Notes under the pieces: generated by a model
Database searches by the model: none
Told to the model about the DNA's origin: nothing
Seen by the model: the letters and a program-made list of their open reading frames with translations, nothing else
Shown: piece after piece, positions 1 to 30,692 of the stretch
How positions within the stretch are numbered: the stretch's first letter is position 1
How the letters are laid out: every line of letters starts with the position of its first letter
Source: Macrobrachium rosenbergii
Taxonomy: Eukaryota > Arthropoda > Malacostraca > Decapoda > Palaemonidae
Assembly (NCBI RefSeq): GCF_040412425.1
Contig: NC_089782.1
Location: 43,189,822-43,253,821, forward strand
Direction: 5' to 3'
Length of the DNA: 64,000 nt
Program-made: the position numbers and the translations under genes

Positions 1-1962
1 TCAGATCTTTATTTAATGGAGAAAACATTGATGTATCAGAAAAGAGGTCATCCATCTTTATATCATATTGCTCCCTCTCCATGATAACAGACACAGCAGC
101 TTTGTTGCACTTCCTCACAATAATGCCAAGGTGGTTGCAAATTTTGCAGCAGGCTATTTTAGGTATGAGCAGAGGATCCTATTCTGTAGACTTCCCATTT
201 GTATCCAGCTTCACCAGAAAGTTCTTTGGATGGTTTTGGAAGGTTACTTTCCTTGTGTTGGAAGGTTACTTTCCCTGTGACTGTCGAGAAAATAAGTAGG
301 TTGTTCTCCTCAAGTTTCTAGATATAATGGCATATGCAGCCAAAGCTAAGGAGTTGTTTTTGTTCTTATTAATACATCCTTCAAGAGGACTTATGTGCTG
401 ACTAGGCCTTTATTCAATCATGTTAGCTTCATCTGGAGATTGGTAGGAGTGGTCCATTGGTGTCATTACCCAGCGACTTGCAGAAATTGCACAGCCTATT
501 GAGGAGTAGCGTCGTCTAGGTTTCTCTTGAAAGCTTCCATAGTTTCCTTCTTAGTTGTTACTGCTTGCAGTTTCCCCTGGGCTTCCTAAAGTTGTCCGTA
601 GTTACACTTGTCATTCATTACTGATTTTGTAGTATACAGTACTAGTATTCACATATGTTCGGTTATTATAACCTAGCATAGTTTATTATTTCTTTGTTTC
701 TTTGTCATTGAGGTGTTTGGTAATTAATTTTACTTTTGTTTTCAGTATTTTTTGGTGTATTTTTTTGTGTATCTCCAAATACTTGCCATTTTTTAGTCAC
801 TGCTTTGTGTATTATTTCTTGTTAATTTCATGTAATAAGGTGTACATTTTTGTTAATGTTCTATCTTTGCTCTTGTGGTGTTTTGATGCTGAGAATATTG
901 GTCTAATATTGAGTCATGATTTGTAGGTTCCTAAAGTGATACTGAACTGAAGAACCAAAATACAGTGAATGAAGTAGGTATTGGTAAATGGAATGGAATT
1001 TAGGCAGTCAAAAGCAACGGCCAGCAAAATAAGATTATTACTGAATGGTTGAACACATGAAGTATTATACAGGTAGATGCAGTCTTAAGTATCTAAGGAG
1101 AGAAGAATTTGATAGAAGAATAAGTGCTGGTGAAGAAATAACCAAAAAATAAAATACTTGTTCTGGCCATCTGGAATTCTGCACTAATACTTCATAATGA
1201 TTCCTCTTGGTCTCAGCAGGATATCAGGGAGTGCAGTCCTACTGCATCTGTTTAACCACTGAAAATTCCTGGAAGTACAGTTATAAACATTATCAGGACT
1301 TTTTTCCACTGCCACTGTTTGCCCGAGTGACTAATGGGTTCAGCTCAACAATTCACCAGACTAAAATAGAATTCTTAAAATTTTGTCACTGAAAACTTTC
1401 TCCCATTTGAAACTCTCTCCGGCCATGAGACCATCTTGTTTAGGACCAAGAATCCTTTTGCCTAATACCATATCATCCCTCCATTGGTGGTTGTTTCTTC
1501 CGAAGGTAAGCAGGCTCTGTGGATTTTCAGCCAGAATAACCCAAGCAAGACAACAGCTTTCTCCAAGGTTGTCTTTAGTCCCAGATTTTGTGGTTAAAAC
1601 CAGGTTTCATGAAAGAATGATGATGTCTTACCTGCAAGTTCTGCAAAGAACTACGAAGCAGTCAAGGAAGGGGAAGATGGTCGTCTGTGCTAGTCAGAGC
1701 ACTTAATCTGTTCACAGACGAGAAGATTCTGCAGACCAGAGTGTGCCACATAATTTGTATTAGTGCAGGCATGACATTGAATGACTTGGAGTGACACTTC
1801 GTTTTGACTGAGAAAATTTATCTGCAAGATGCATAGTATCAGTAGAGAACGGTTATGCTGCCACCAAGGTAAGTATATACAGTATACTGTATAACCATCA
1901 TGTCACAGTCTTGTTCTTATGGTTCTTAAGTAAATGTACTAAACCTGTTACTCAAGTTGCAG

Positions 1963-2055
1963 ACATCTGCAACTTTGATGACATTCAATTTCAGAAATGC
2001 CTCCCAGAGATCGTTGGACACATACTGGATAAGGCTAGCAGTAGAAGCCTAGAAG
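1963..2055 (+). other. Candidate internal exon, unassigned
   Basis: A 93-base stretch is preceded by an AG acceptor (CTCAAGTTGCAG) and followed by a reasonable donor (GAAG then GTATGA). It is open in the frame that reads DICNFDDIQFQKCLPEIVG and onward. It encodes about 31 residues of soluble, acidic composition that I do not recognise. No partner exon was found in the window. A chance reading or a fragment of a transposable element is equally possible, because another coding-like stretch lies on the opposite strand only 36 bases away. Confidence 0.2.
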
Positions 2056-2090
2056 GTATGAAAGTTATTCTCTTGCTTCCAACATTATCT

Positions 2091-2263
2091 CTATTCAGCT
2101 AATGACACATGGCTGTCAGTCAATGTATCTGCTACCACCTTCGGGAACTCAACCCAGTTTTGACATGATCTATCACTTTTGCCTTCAAAATGAAAATTCC
2201 ACTGTGTGTTTCCTTGGTCGTCGTCTTCATGGAAGTCCTGACTAGCAATGGGAGTTGCATCAG
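2091..2263 (-). other. Candidate terminal exon, unassigned
   Basis: On the minus strand a T-rich tract ending in TTTATCAG is followed by 57 codons and a TAG stop. The peptide begins ADATPIASQDFHEDDD and ends with ADTLTDSHVSLAE. It is acidic, and the codon choice looks like coding sequence. A preceding minus-strand stretch near 2340-2399 (VLEECLRAYNLNMDTC) could belong to an upstream exon. I recognise no family. Treat this as a possible 3' end of a small gene or a repeat-borne open frame. Confidence 0.2.
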
Positions 2264-2763
2264 CTGATAAATAAAAAAAATGTGATTTTTTAGACTCCAC
2301 TTCTTGGAGGGAATAAAAGCAATTGTGTGTGTATGTTACATTATTGCATGTGTCCATGTTCAAGTTATAAGCTCTTAAACATTCTTCCAGTACCTTCATG
2401 CACTCTCTCTCTCATTATACTATAAGTTTAGATATACGTATTCGCAGTTTAAAAAATATTTCAACGATTTTATCTAAAATTACAACTTGATAGTTCATCA
2501 TACCTCTCAACACCTGACCTGTAAAATGCCTACGTTATCACTGCGTTGTGGAGTGTTTATTTTTGTCCAAAATCAATTTCTAGTTATTAGTAAACAATTC
2601 GTTCAATTGCCTTTGTGTGTTGCGGTAGACCCAATCGATCCCAGAATGAAGAAGAGCAATACACAGACTTCGCTATACTAAATTAATCAGAAAACAGAAT
2701 GAGGAACCTGCATGAGTATTATAACAGGTTTTACAATGAATTACCTGCATAAAGAATTTCATA

Positions 2764-2962
2764 ACTTTTACTGTACCTCCGTTCATATTCTCTTTCTTCC
2801 ATCCTACTGTCCACCCTCTCCTAACTATTGATTCATAGTGCAACTGCAAGGTTTTCCTCCTGTTACACCTTTCAAACTATTACTATCAATTTCTGTTTCA
2901 GCTCTGAATGGCCTTAGTTGCCCCAGTGTTTGGCATGTATGCCTAAAATCTATATAAATAAA
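2764..2962 (-). repeat. SINE-like repeat, family B, copy 1
   Basis: This is the reverse complement of a dispersed element that recurs at 48380 and 57420. Shared anchors include TACTGTACCTCCGTTCATAT, a GTGCAACTGCRAGGTTTTCC block and a GCTTGGC or GTTTGGC block followed by CTAAAAT. Copies differ from each other throughout, so this is an old dispersed repeat. Its polymerase III origin is not shown. Confidence 0.6.
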
Positions 2963-4105
2963 AAAACCTGCATAGCCTACTGTACAACTAAATATGAATG
3001 ACATACAGCATCTCTTGTCCCTGAAAACACAACAATTTAATCATTCCTTTCAATGGACAAAGAACTGGTAGGGCTATATTATTCGGAAAAATCCCAAAGC
3101 AATAGAATGCAGCTCAATTTGTTTATGAACGTCCCCTTATTCACGCAATTGATTTGCAACAAGCCTGGCCATGCTTTTGGTAATGCACGTGTGTTCGTTT
3201 TCTATAAACAAAAGCATCCGTAATTTTTGTATGTTTCATACTGTTTTTTGGTGGAAGGAATTTAATTTGATTTCTCCTGTATGATATGGTTAATATTCAA
3301 CAACTGACGCTTTTCTTGATATTCTAACGATAAAGATTGCTGGCTAGACTGCTATTTTATTACAAAAGGTGTGACTCATAGCAGTCATAGCTATATGGGA
3401 TGAGGTCACGCACCCCTAGAAAGTATAGCGCCATAGCTGGCTTTCATGAGTATGCGCAAACTCGAATGAACAATCAGTACTTTTCTTTTATATGGGAAAA
3501 AATGTTTTTGGATGTGGTTATTTGGCATATATGACGATGTTATTATTTTTGTAAACAGATGAGCGAGCACTGTAATGTGATAGTAAACAAATCCCAAGTA
3601 TTTTCAAGGAGGTTGCCGGATGAGTTTCTTTAAAGGGGTAAGAAGCAGCATACCTCCAAATGAGTTGTGCAACAAGGAAATTTGATACAGTCTGCACAGA
3701 CAGAACGAAAACGAAAGCTTCGAAATTCAAGATTTAAAATCTTAATGAAAGAAAGCTAAGTAAAACGGGAAAATACCTCAACAGTCTTTTTTTGTATTTA
3801 GATATCCTTTACGTTATTTACAAGCTAACGCTAAATGAAGAAATGTTGAAACCAAATTTATTTTAGAACAAGTAAATCTTCGCTGATACTCACTTGCAAT
3901 AGTATCGATAATCGAAAGTTGTTACTGAAAGCAGCACTGTGTTTTATACCCGGATACATCAAAACACATAACAAAAAAGTAATTTACCGAAAAAATATTA
4001 CTAATCTTATTTTACTATGCCACTTTATAAAATAGATGTAATTATAGAAATGAAATTTCAATGAAAAAAATTGACTTTTTACAGACCCATATTCCTCTTT
4101 GAATC

Positions 4106-4237
4106 ATGGCGTCCCTACTGACAGTGAGGGGAGTATTTCCAACAACTTCGATTGTTGGTATGACCGATGTCCCAACCCAAAGTTCATCTGACACGCCTAA
4201 ATCATTAATTATTTTCGGCGAAGCGGCGTATTTTTAA
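4106..4237 (+). promoter_or_regulatory. Candidate 5' leader of Sds22 with a short upstream ORF
   Basis: This stretch has more CpG than its surroundings. It carries a 43-codon open frame beginning MASLLTVRGVFP and ending in TAA. A good splice donor (AAG then GTAAAG at 4239) follows directly. The Sds22 start codon at 7323 lies only two bases into its exon, so at least one upstream leader exon must exist, and this is the best-looking candidate for it. The open frame would then be an upstream ORF. The minus strand of the same stretch is also open, so the direction is not certain. Confidence 0.25.
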
Positions 4238-4860
4238 GGTAAAGTACTCTAGATACTACGTGGAATTCGGATATATCAATGTATTCCTTCAGTGGAAAGG
4301 GAAGAACTGTCAAACTGTGATGCGGGAGGCGAAATATGGCCTGTTAGAAATTCTCGTTTTGGGGGACCTTAGGCCACTGGCTTTTTGACCCGATAAGTAA
4401 ACAACCCCAGGCAGGTGCACAGAGCTGGCCTGTCAACACCTTGCGTAATCGTAACGGGGTCATTTTAGCGTCATTTAAGGTGCCATTTAAGTGATAGATT
4501 TCATCTGATATTTCCCATAACGAAATCGCGAGGTCTTTCACCAAGGCTACCCCGCCAGCGTCAGGATTCTTTAGATTCTGGGCACGTTCTTGGGGTGGTC
4601 ATGTGTCTTGGATGTGACCGCCGAACGTGACCAGCATAAATGACATTTTGGTAATGGTATGATCAAATAATTTAATGAATTTCACACTTGCAATTTGTAG
4701 GGGAGGGTAGGTAGCCTACTGTAGGTCTTTTTGTTCTTAAAGTGGTTTGCAGACATTAGCCTTTAGCCATTAGCCTTTATTGTGCCTTGTGCATTTTTTT
4801 ACCTTTGTTGTGGGGAGAAACTTCTCATTGTTAGTGTTTCTACTAATTATTAAATAACAG

Positions 4861-4997
4861 AACAACAAAAGATGGCATATCCGAACCCTTATGGAATGGC
4901 ACAACCTCAAAGCAGTAACATTGGAAATGATGCAAATCTTCAAATTTTTATCGATATGTACACAATTTATAATTCACCGGACCACTGTGTTTATTAG
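4861..4997 (+). other. Candidate exon with a 41-codon ORF, possible alternative Sds22 N-terminus
   Basis: An AG acceptor at 4859-4860 is followed after 11 bases by ATG and 41 codons (MAYPNPYGMAQPQSSN, then IGNDANLQIFIDMY) ending in TAG at 4995-4997. I do not recognise the peptide. If a weak donor (GCA then GTAACA) at 4915 were used, the reading frame would run through the exon starting at 7321 in the Sds22 frame and add 15 residues to the N-terminus. It could instead be an unrelated small gene or a decayed copy. Confidence 0.25.
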
Positions 4998-5631
4998 AAA
5001 AATTCCAAAAGGACCATTATTTGACTTTCTGATTTTAAATTTAGTTTTACTGAGGAACTAAAATGTTACAGTGTTATAAAAAATAGTGGCGTTAGTAATA
5101 CAGGAATATATCTTAACCTAACCTAATCTAGGGTACCATGCCCTGTATGACTGGGCTGCTTCATTTCTTCATGGATCTCCCCTTAACCTAGCCAAAGAAT
5201 TATGCCAATAATGTAGGCCTTGTATTTAAAGGGCTATATACATCATAATTTAACTTAATCTAGGCCCAGTACCTAGGCTGTAGGGTACTATTTTGCTTGA
5301 CTTGGGCGACCTGTGCCCTTCCTGGACCCTTAACCTTGCTTAAAATTATGCCAGTAGTAAATATAGGGATACAGCCAAACCTAATGTAATGTACAGTGTC
5401 TTACTGTAGTAATGTGACTGGCTTGAACCCTACCTTTAATCTTGCATATAGTTTTCTTATGACGCTTTTTACTTCAAGCTTGGGAAGATAAGGCTGTACT
5501 TCTAAAGGGTTATGGGGGACAGGCACAATTTGACAACTTAGACCAGTGAGTGAACCATGTGCACAATGTTTCTTAGAAACCTGTAATGAACTACATTATT
5601 ATGTCGCCTACTGATTCTTATGAAGTCTATA

Positions 5632-5870
5632 CAGGCAGTCCCTGGTTATTGGCAGGGGTTCCGTTCCGACACTGCTGTGATAAGTGAAAATCACCGATAA
5701 CTGAAAATTGATGATTTCCAGTTATCGGCGCCTCTGTTAGGTATGTATTGGCACCAATATGCGGAAATTGACGTATTTCGGCACCGAAAATCACCAATTT
5801 TCGTTGCTAGACAAGCCCTGAAAAACCGAATCGCTGATAACGGAGCCCACCGATAACCAGGGACTGCCTG
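5632..5870. mobile_element. Pogo/Tigger-like MITE, 239 bp
   Basis: The left end reads CAGGCAGTCCCTGGTTATTG. The right end is its inverted copy, CGATAACCAGGGACTGCCTG. Both ends are flanked by TA, as expected from the TA target duplication of the Tc1/mariner/pogo superfamily. The interior repeats the GATAA and TTATCGG theme and has no transposase, so the element is non-autonomous. A relative with similar ends is at 28963. Confidence 0.75.
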
Positions 5871-6170
5871 TACACAGCTTTGGCAGGTGGTGCCTTCTGT
5901 TAGATATGATAAGAACAATTCAGACAGTTTATGCATGACTTGAGGTGCAAGGAAAGTATTATAGGGCTAAATTGTTGAACAGCTGAAGGTGAAAGGATCT
6001 TAAAGATTCAGAATATTTACTTTGAGAATTTATCAGGCAGTACAGGTCAGAAATTATAAAATTAGTATGTCAGAGATGAACAGAAGAGATTTCACAAGCA
6101 TCAGGTAAAGGGTAGATGCTTTCACAAGATGGAGACCTGTAAAAAGACCCAGGAATCATAGAGAAATGGG

Positions 6171-6212
6171 ACACACACACACACACACACACTCTCTCTC
6201 TCTCTCTCTCTC
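6171..6212. repeat. (CA)n(CT)n compound microsatellite
   Basis: Uninterrupted AC repeats pass directly into TC repeats, 42 bases in all. The array lies about 1.1 kb upstream of the first confirmed Sds22 coding exon. Confidence 0.9.
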
Positions 6213-7322
6213 GGCACTACACAAGCAACAGCAGCAACTGTAGGCATAACTTTGAACCAGCTGCTCTCACTATCTCTCCTTTGCCCAAGACTAGCTAGGC
6301 TTGCTCTTAAGCAATATTACCCAACCTCAGCTTGTTTCTGGCATTCCCCAGGCTTAACCTCTAATGGTGCCCAAAACTCCAGGTACTTTTTAAGCCGCAT
6401 TGACTAGTCATAACCTGTGGGAAGCATGCTCCTGCCTCCACCACTTCCCTGCAGTGTCTCTCTCCCCTCTTTCTCAAGCCAAATGCAGACCAGTCCAGTA
6501 ACTGTACATTGTTTAATGAAAATCCCTTTTTCCAACTTTGGAGACATTACATAACATCCAGTGGCTTGCGGCTTCTTTCTTGACCTTCGTCAGTTGCTTG
6601 CTCTGTTTAGGAACTTGCTAAATAACATTACTGTACTGGAATTGGGCACAGGTATTATACTCAGTTTTGGTCTTTCTGCTGCTTCCTACTCCATCAGTCT
6701 CCCATGAGCCAAAGGTTCTCACTGCACTGCCTCCACACCATTTGTTACCAGTTATGGATTAGCTAGTCCAAAGATCTGCAGTTCCTGTATCCTCCACTAC
6801 CCAAGTATATACAGTATATGGTTTATGTAATGTCATTACTGTATACCTGTATGTACTGTATATGCTTTGTAATTATTGTCATGTTCAATTTTTCCTAAGC
6901 AAACCACAAATGAATTACCAGTCATTAAAAAACCCCACTTAATTGAATTATTTTTCTAACTACAGTGCATATAAGAAAACATGACAGTACAGTATTATTA
7001 AAAATACAGACCTTCAAAAAATTTTGTAGAAAAAATTAATTCTTGCTTTTCATAAATTGGTAATGTGAAAGAATTTTAATTGTTCCCTGATTTGCAAGAA
7101 CGTCAGTGAAACTTTGCAAATCAAAGGAAAAGATTTTGGAAAGACAGGAATTGTAGTTCGCCGCAAAGAACAACAGATTTTATGTAGACTTTGCTTGATG
7201 AGTTTGTATGAAGTTATTATAACTTAATTTACTAAAATTAGTCTGCTTGTACCTTCAAGTATGTGAAGTTCTTGTGTATATATCATCATTTTAGATCTTA
7301 CTAATATTTTAATTTTCTAGGC

Positions 7323-26781
<19,459 letters not shown>

Positions 26782-28962
26782 ATTTCTGAAGTGAATTTTT
26801 TGTCTCGACGATAGCTTCCGTCAGTTCCCAAAACTGCCAAATTTTCATTGTCTTTATCAGGTACACATTAAGCGTGAGTGATTGTCTTGTTTTGCACATG
26901 TAGTATGCATTTACGTGTTAAATTTTTATGACTAACATGTTTAAGAGTACTGTAATTTACTACAAATATGCATCTCATTTTTGGTTACAGCGTAAAGATA
27001 GTAGGAACTTTAAGACAGAGTCTTGTGATTATACATTTTTTTTTATTAGAAGATAGGTATTTTATAATGTATAGTCTTACCAGTACTTCATTCTTTTAAT
27101 TTGCCAAAGAACCAAAGGAAACCATATATTTTGTGAAATATGGTCCAGCCAGTTATTTATTTTTTTCACTTATATTGGAATGGTTGCTGATTAACTGCCT
27201 CCTAGTACTTTAGTGTGAATGTTTGTTACGAAATTTTTTGTGAATGGTTGTTAATACAGTGTCTAACAAATAAGTTGTGTAATGTGCTGTGTAATGTGTC
27301 CTACATAATTTTTGCTACTGTTCAGGTCATTAATTTTATTAATCTGATAAACATTATGTGTAAATATTCATAAAAAGATATTATATTAATTGCAGTTTAT
27401 ATGACCTTATCAAGCTTAAAAATATTTTAAGCATTTTTATAGTAGAGTAGGGAACTTAGTAAGTTGTTCATTTAATAAGTTTGTTTACTTTATGTGCAGT
27501 GAGACCAAAGGGCTTTGAACATTACCAGATGCATCATACCTCACAAGATAACAAAGAGATGTAGCAGTTTTCTGCCTGTCTATATCTAACTTTTTCCTCT
27601 TCAACAGGCAAGGAAAGAATCCAGTGAAAATTGGTCTGTTTTAGTGTCAGCTTGAATGTAAAATGGGTTTGTTGTCATTTTTCTGGCTGTCACACTTTGT
27701 TGGGAAAAGCGGTTTGTGGTAGATGGTTATTTAATTTCTTCAGTACAGTATAGCATGATCAATTTAAAATTACTATTAGCCATTATTCTGTATCTTTCTT
27801 AGGATGAGGTGTATGATTAATATTTCGTATGATTGATAAACTTCCTTTCGGAGCTAAATTAAACTAATTAACAGTTAGTAATAATAATACTGTAATTTAC
27901 AAAAACTGGAGTTAACTCCGTAAATCACAGGACTTGGTGAATCTCATTCTATGGATTTGTTACATTGCTTACACTGCCTGTACTGCTTTCTTGTATCCAC
28001 TGATATTAATCTTACATTTTTTCAAGCTACTGTTAGCAGATAAAACATTCTACTTTCTTTGTTTTGGACACAGTAGTCATTGGCTTTGCAGTTTTTCCTT
28101 CACAGTGTTAAAGTTGCATTTTGGCAGGTACAGTGTCGTTGACCTTATGAATCTTTGTATCTTAGCAAGACACTTGATGAAATAGGAAGATTGCACATAC
28201 TCATCCAGATGTGAGCCTAAGACCCCATGGAAAATGCAGCAGTTCTTTTGTCTAAACCAGAGAAAGAAGAGCAAACATGATTAGTCCAGCTGGATTTGAT
28301 CCGTGAGGCTCTAGACTTCCCTTTCTTCTTCCTTCACTCATGTGGTGGAAGAGGAAGACGACAAGTATGAGAAAAACAAGGAGGAACAATAAACGCCCTT
28401 CCTACTTCTCTTCTTGCGAGTCGACCTTGCCTTCCATTTTGGTGGGTTGGTTGAATGCTAGAACCAAAGATGTTGAAGAATCTACCTGAGGATCACCTAT
28501 TGAAAGGCCTACTGCAGTGGAAGGATCCCCTTCCCTTACAGCAGACTTAGACACAGGAGCTGCATGTACAGTACCAAGGGCAGATGTCGTGAAGTGCCAG
28601 CTTACGAGATTAACCCTTTTTCTCCTTTGCCAAGTCATCCAGAAAACTTGGCAAACACTGGAATATCCAGTATATGCCAGATCTTTTTCAAGTAGTCAAG
28701 ATATGACATCTTACTTACTTTAAAGAACAGCATCAACAACTTCAGAGAACAAAAAAGCTGCTGGAGGAACACTAATCCCACTAGTACCTTCATCTCTTGA
28801 AGATATGACATGAAAAGCTCTATTTTGGAGGGGGAGAGCAATCCTTCCTAGGTGGGGAAACTTGGGAGGTGGTAAGGAATGGAAGCCAGAGGAAGAAAAG
28901 ATCCTAGAAGGATCTGGCAGTCACCATGGGGTATAACCCCCCCTCCAACCAGCAAATGCCTA
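26782..28962. other. Sds22 3'UTR and convergent intergenic space
   Basis: AT-rich sequence follows the inferred stop. I could not decide on a polyadenylation site, since AATAAA occurs more than once, for example near 28386. From about 28300 to 28930 base composition becomes more balanced and a minus-strand frame of 78 codons is open (28402-28638). The texture suggests a transposable-element fragment of unknown family. Confidence 0.4.
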
Positions 28963-30016
28963 CAGGCAGTCTCTAGTTTACGATGGGGGTTCCGTTCTGA
29001 CGCCGCATCTTAAGCCGAAAATCATCGTAAATCGGAATAATCGTCGAAAATCGTAAGAAAACCTTACTTTTAATCCTTTGAGTATCTTGAAAATGACGTA
29101 ACCTGCATTTTTATTGAGTCTTTCATAAAAAACCCTCCAAAATTTTACCATTCTGTTGTCGAGGAGAGAGAGGTTGAATGAAGCGATTAAATTGGTAAGC
29201 AGTTTTATAATTTCACGGGATTTTAATTTAACTTTATTGATGGTTTGCAGTGGTTACCTTAATATTAATAGTTTAAAATTAGTAAATCATTTTTTTATCA
29301 TAAAAAATGTATTTAGTCATGAAAATAAAATAAAAATCGGTAATTAGTGAAGATTGCTCAATGAAAAAATCCGCGAATGTGAATTCTCTTCCGTCGTATG
29401 CGTTGGACTGAAGTCACCCAGAATATTACCATCAAGAATCATAAGAAAACTTTACTTTTAATCCTTTGGGTGTCTTGAAAACAACGAATCCTGTATTTTT
29501 ATTATTGAGTTTTTCATAATAAAAATCCTCCAAATATTGACCATCCTGCCATTTTGGATGTATGTTTCTTCCAACCGGCATCGTCCGAAATAACGCCAAA
29601 AACCGTAAGGAAACCTTACTTTTAATCCTTGGGTGTCTTGAAAACAACGAATCCTGCATTTTTATCGAGTTATTCGTAATAAAAACCCTCCAAATATTGA
29701 CCATTCTTCCGTTTTGGATGCATATTTCTTCCGATTGGCGTCGGACTGGCGCTGTCCGAAATACTGTCGAAAATCGTAATAAAACCTTCCTTTTGATCCT
29801 TTGGGTGTCTTGAAAACAATGCACAGTATCCTGCATTTATGTTGAGTTTTTCAACAGAAAAACCTCCAAAATTTGACCATTCTCCCATTCTGGAGCCACA
29901 TTTCTTCTGCCGGATCGGCGTTGTCAGCGTCGTAAACCTGGAGCATGGGTTATTACCCAGGAAATAATTATTTTTATGAATATACTTGAAAAGCGTCGTA
30001 AACCGGAGACTGTCTG
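28963..30016. mobile_element. Pogo/Tigger-like TIR element with internal tandem units, about 1.05 kb
   Basis: The left end CAGGCAGTCTCTAGTTTACG and inverted right end CAGACAGTCTCCGGTTTACG are both flanked by TA. They are close to the ends of the 239-bp element at 5632. The interior is built from at least four diverged copies of a unit that begins near 29049, 29437, 29601 and 29772. Shared phrases include CCTTACTTTTAATCCTT and GGTGTCTTGAAAACAA. The last copies are about 165-170 bases apart. Minus-strand open frames here follow the repeat and are not credible proteins. Confidence 0.7.
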
Positions 30017-30299
30017 TATTGTCTTTCTTCCTACTCCAAACTTTTCCCTTGCAAAACAAACAATGCTCATGTGGGTTTGCTGAAGTGGGAGACATGAAGT
30101 GACCACAGTAATGTCCAAGTCTCCCACAAAAGCATAAAAACAACAGAAAACACAATCTAAAAGTAAACATTTTAAGAAAGTAGCAGGCTACTCATCCAAG
30201 TCCAATGGTCACACACAGGAATGAAGTGATATATTCCCTTGATGCTGACCAAAGAAAAAGTGACTGGATAGTCTGGGTAGATTAGGGTTATTCCCCCCA

Positions 30300-30692
30300 C
30301 TTGAGCCCTGTCCATACTAGCGAGCACTGCTCAACGGGCATACACTGTTCCCATACCCCGTTCCACATTACAAGGTGGGAAGGTGAGTGGCAGCCATGAA
30401 CCGAAGTGAGTAGGTGACAATAATTAAATAAGCGAGCACACCAGTGAGAGAGATTGAACCAAACACCAACTACAAACACTCAAAGCTATATTTTTCTTTT
30501 CTGCGGTGCTGGGCATGATGAGACTACCCTCTTTCCTTGCCTACTCAACGAGCGTAGCTTTACTGACCGACCAAGTATGGAGCCAGAGCAGTGCGATTGA
30601 CTGGTAACACTGCTTCAGAAATTGGAGAAAATATCAACAGCTGAAAGTGCCAGACGGGCATGCCACTAGTGTGGACAGGCCATTACCCTCCA
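30300..30692. mobile_element. Possible TIR element, about 390 bp
   Basis: The left side reads CCTGTCCATACTAGCGAGCA followed shortly by CAACGGGCAT. The right side, read on the minus strand, gives CCTGTCCACACTAGTGGCAT and CCCGTC. The inverted similarity suggests a short DNA element, but the ends are imperfect and I could not define a target duplication. The superfamily is unknown. Confidence 0.4.

Larger units (their letters stand above)
1..4090. other. Left flank without an assignable gene
   Basis: AT-rich sequence with only short open frames. The stretch from about 1230 to 1720 has a somewhat coding-like texture but many stops in both directions, so it may be a decayed transposable-element relic. 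I cannot name a family. Two short stretches with splice-like borders near 2 kb and one SINE relic are listed separately. Nothing else is supportable here. Confidence 0.5.

Noticed and set aside
1383..1706. 107-codon + strand open frame as a gene
   Set aside because: No domain is recognisable, and the texture resembles a decayed element in a region with stops on all other frames. There is no splice or partner evidence.
5117..5130. Interstitial arthropod telomere repeat (CCTAA)n
   Set aside because: Only two units occur (CCTAACCTAA) in generally similar AT-rich sequence, which is compatible with chance.
29432..30170. Minus-strand open frames of 134 and 166 codons
   Set aside because: They run across the tandem units of the TIR element, overlap each other in different frames and resemble no transposase.
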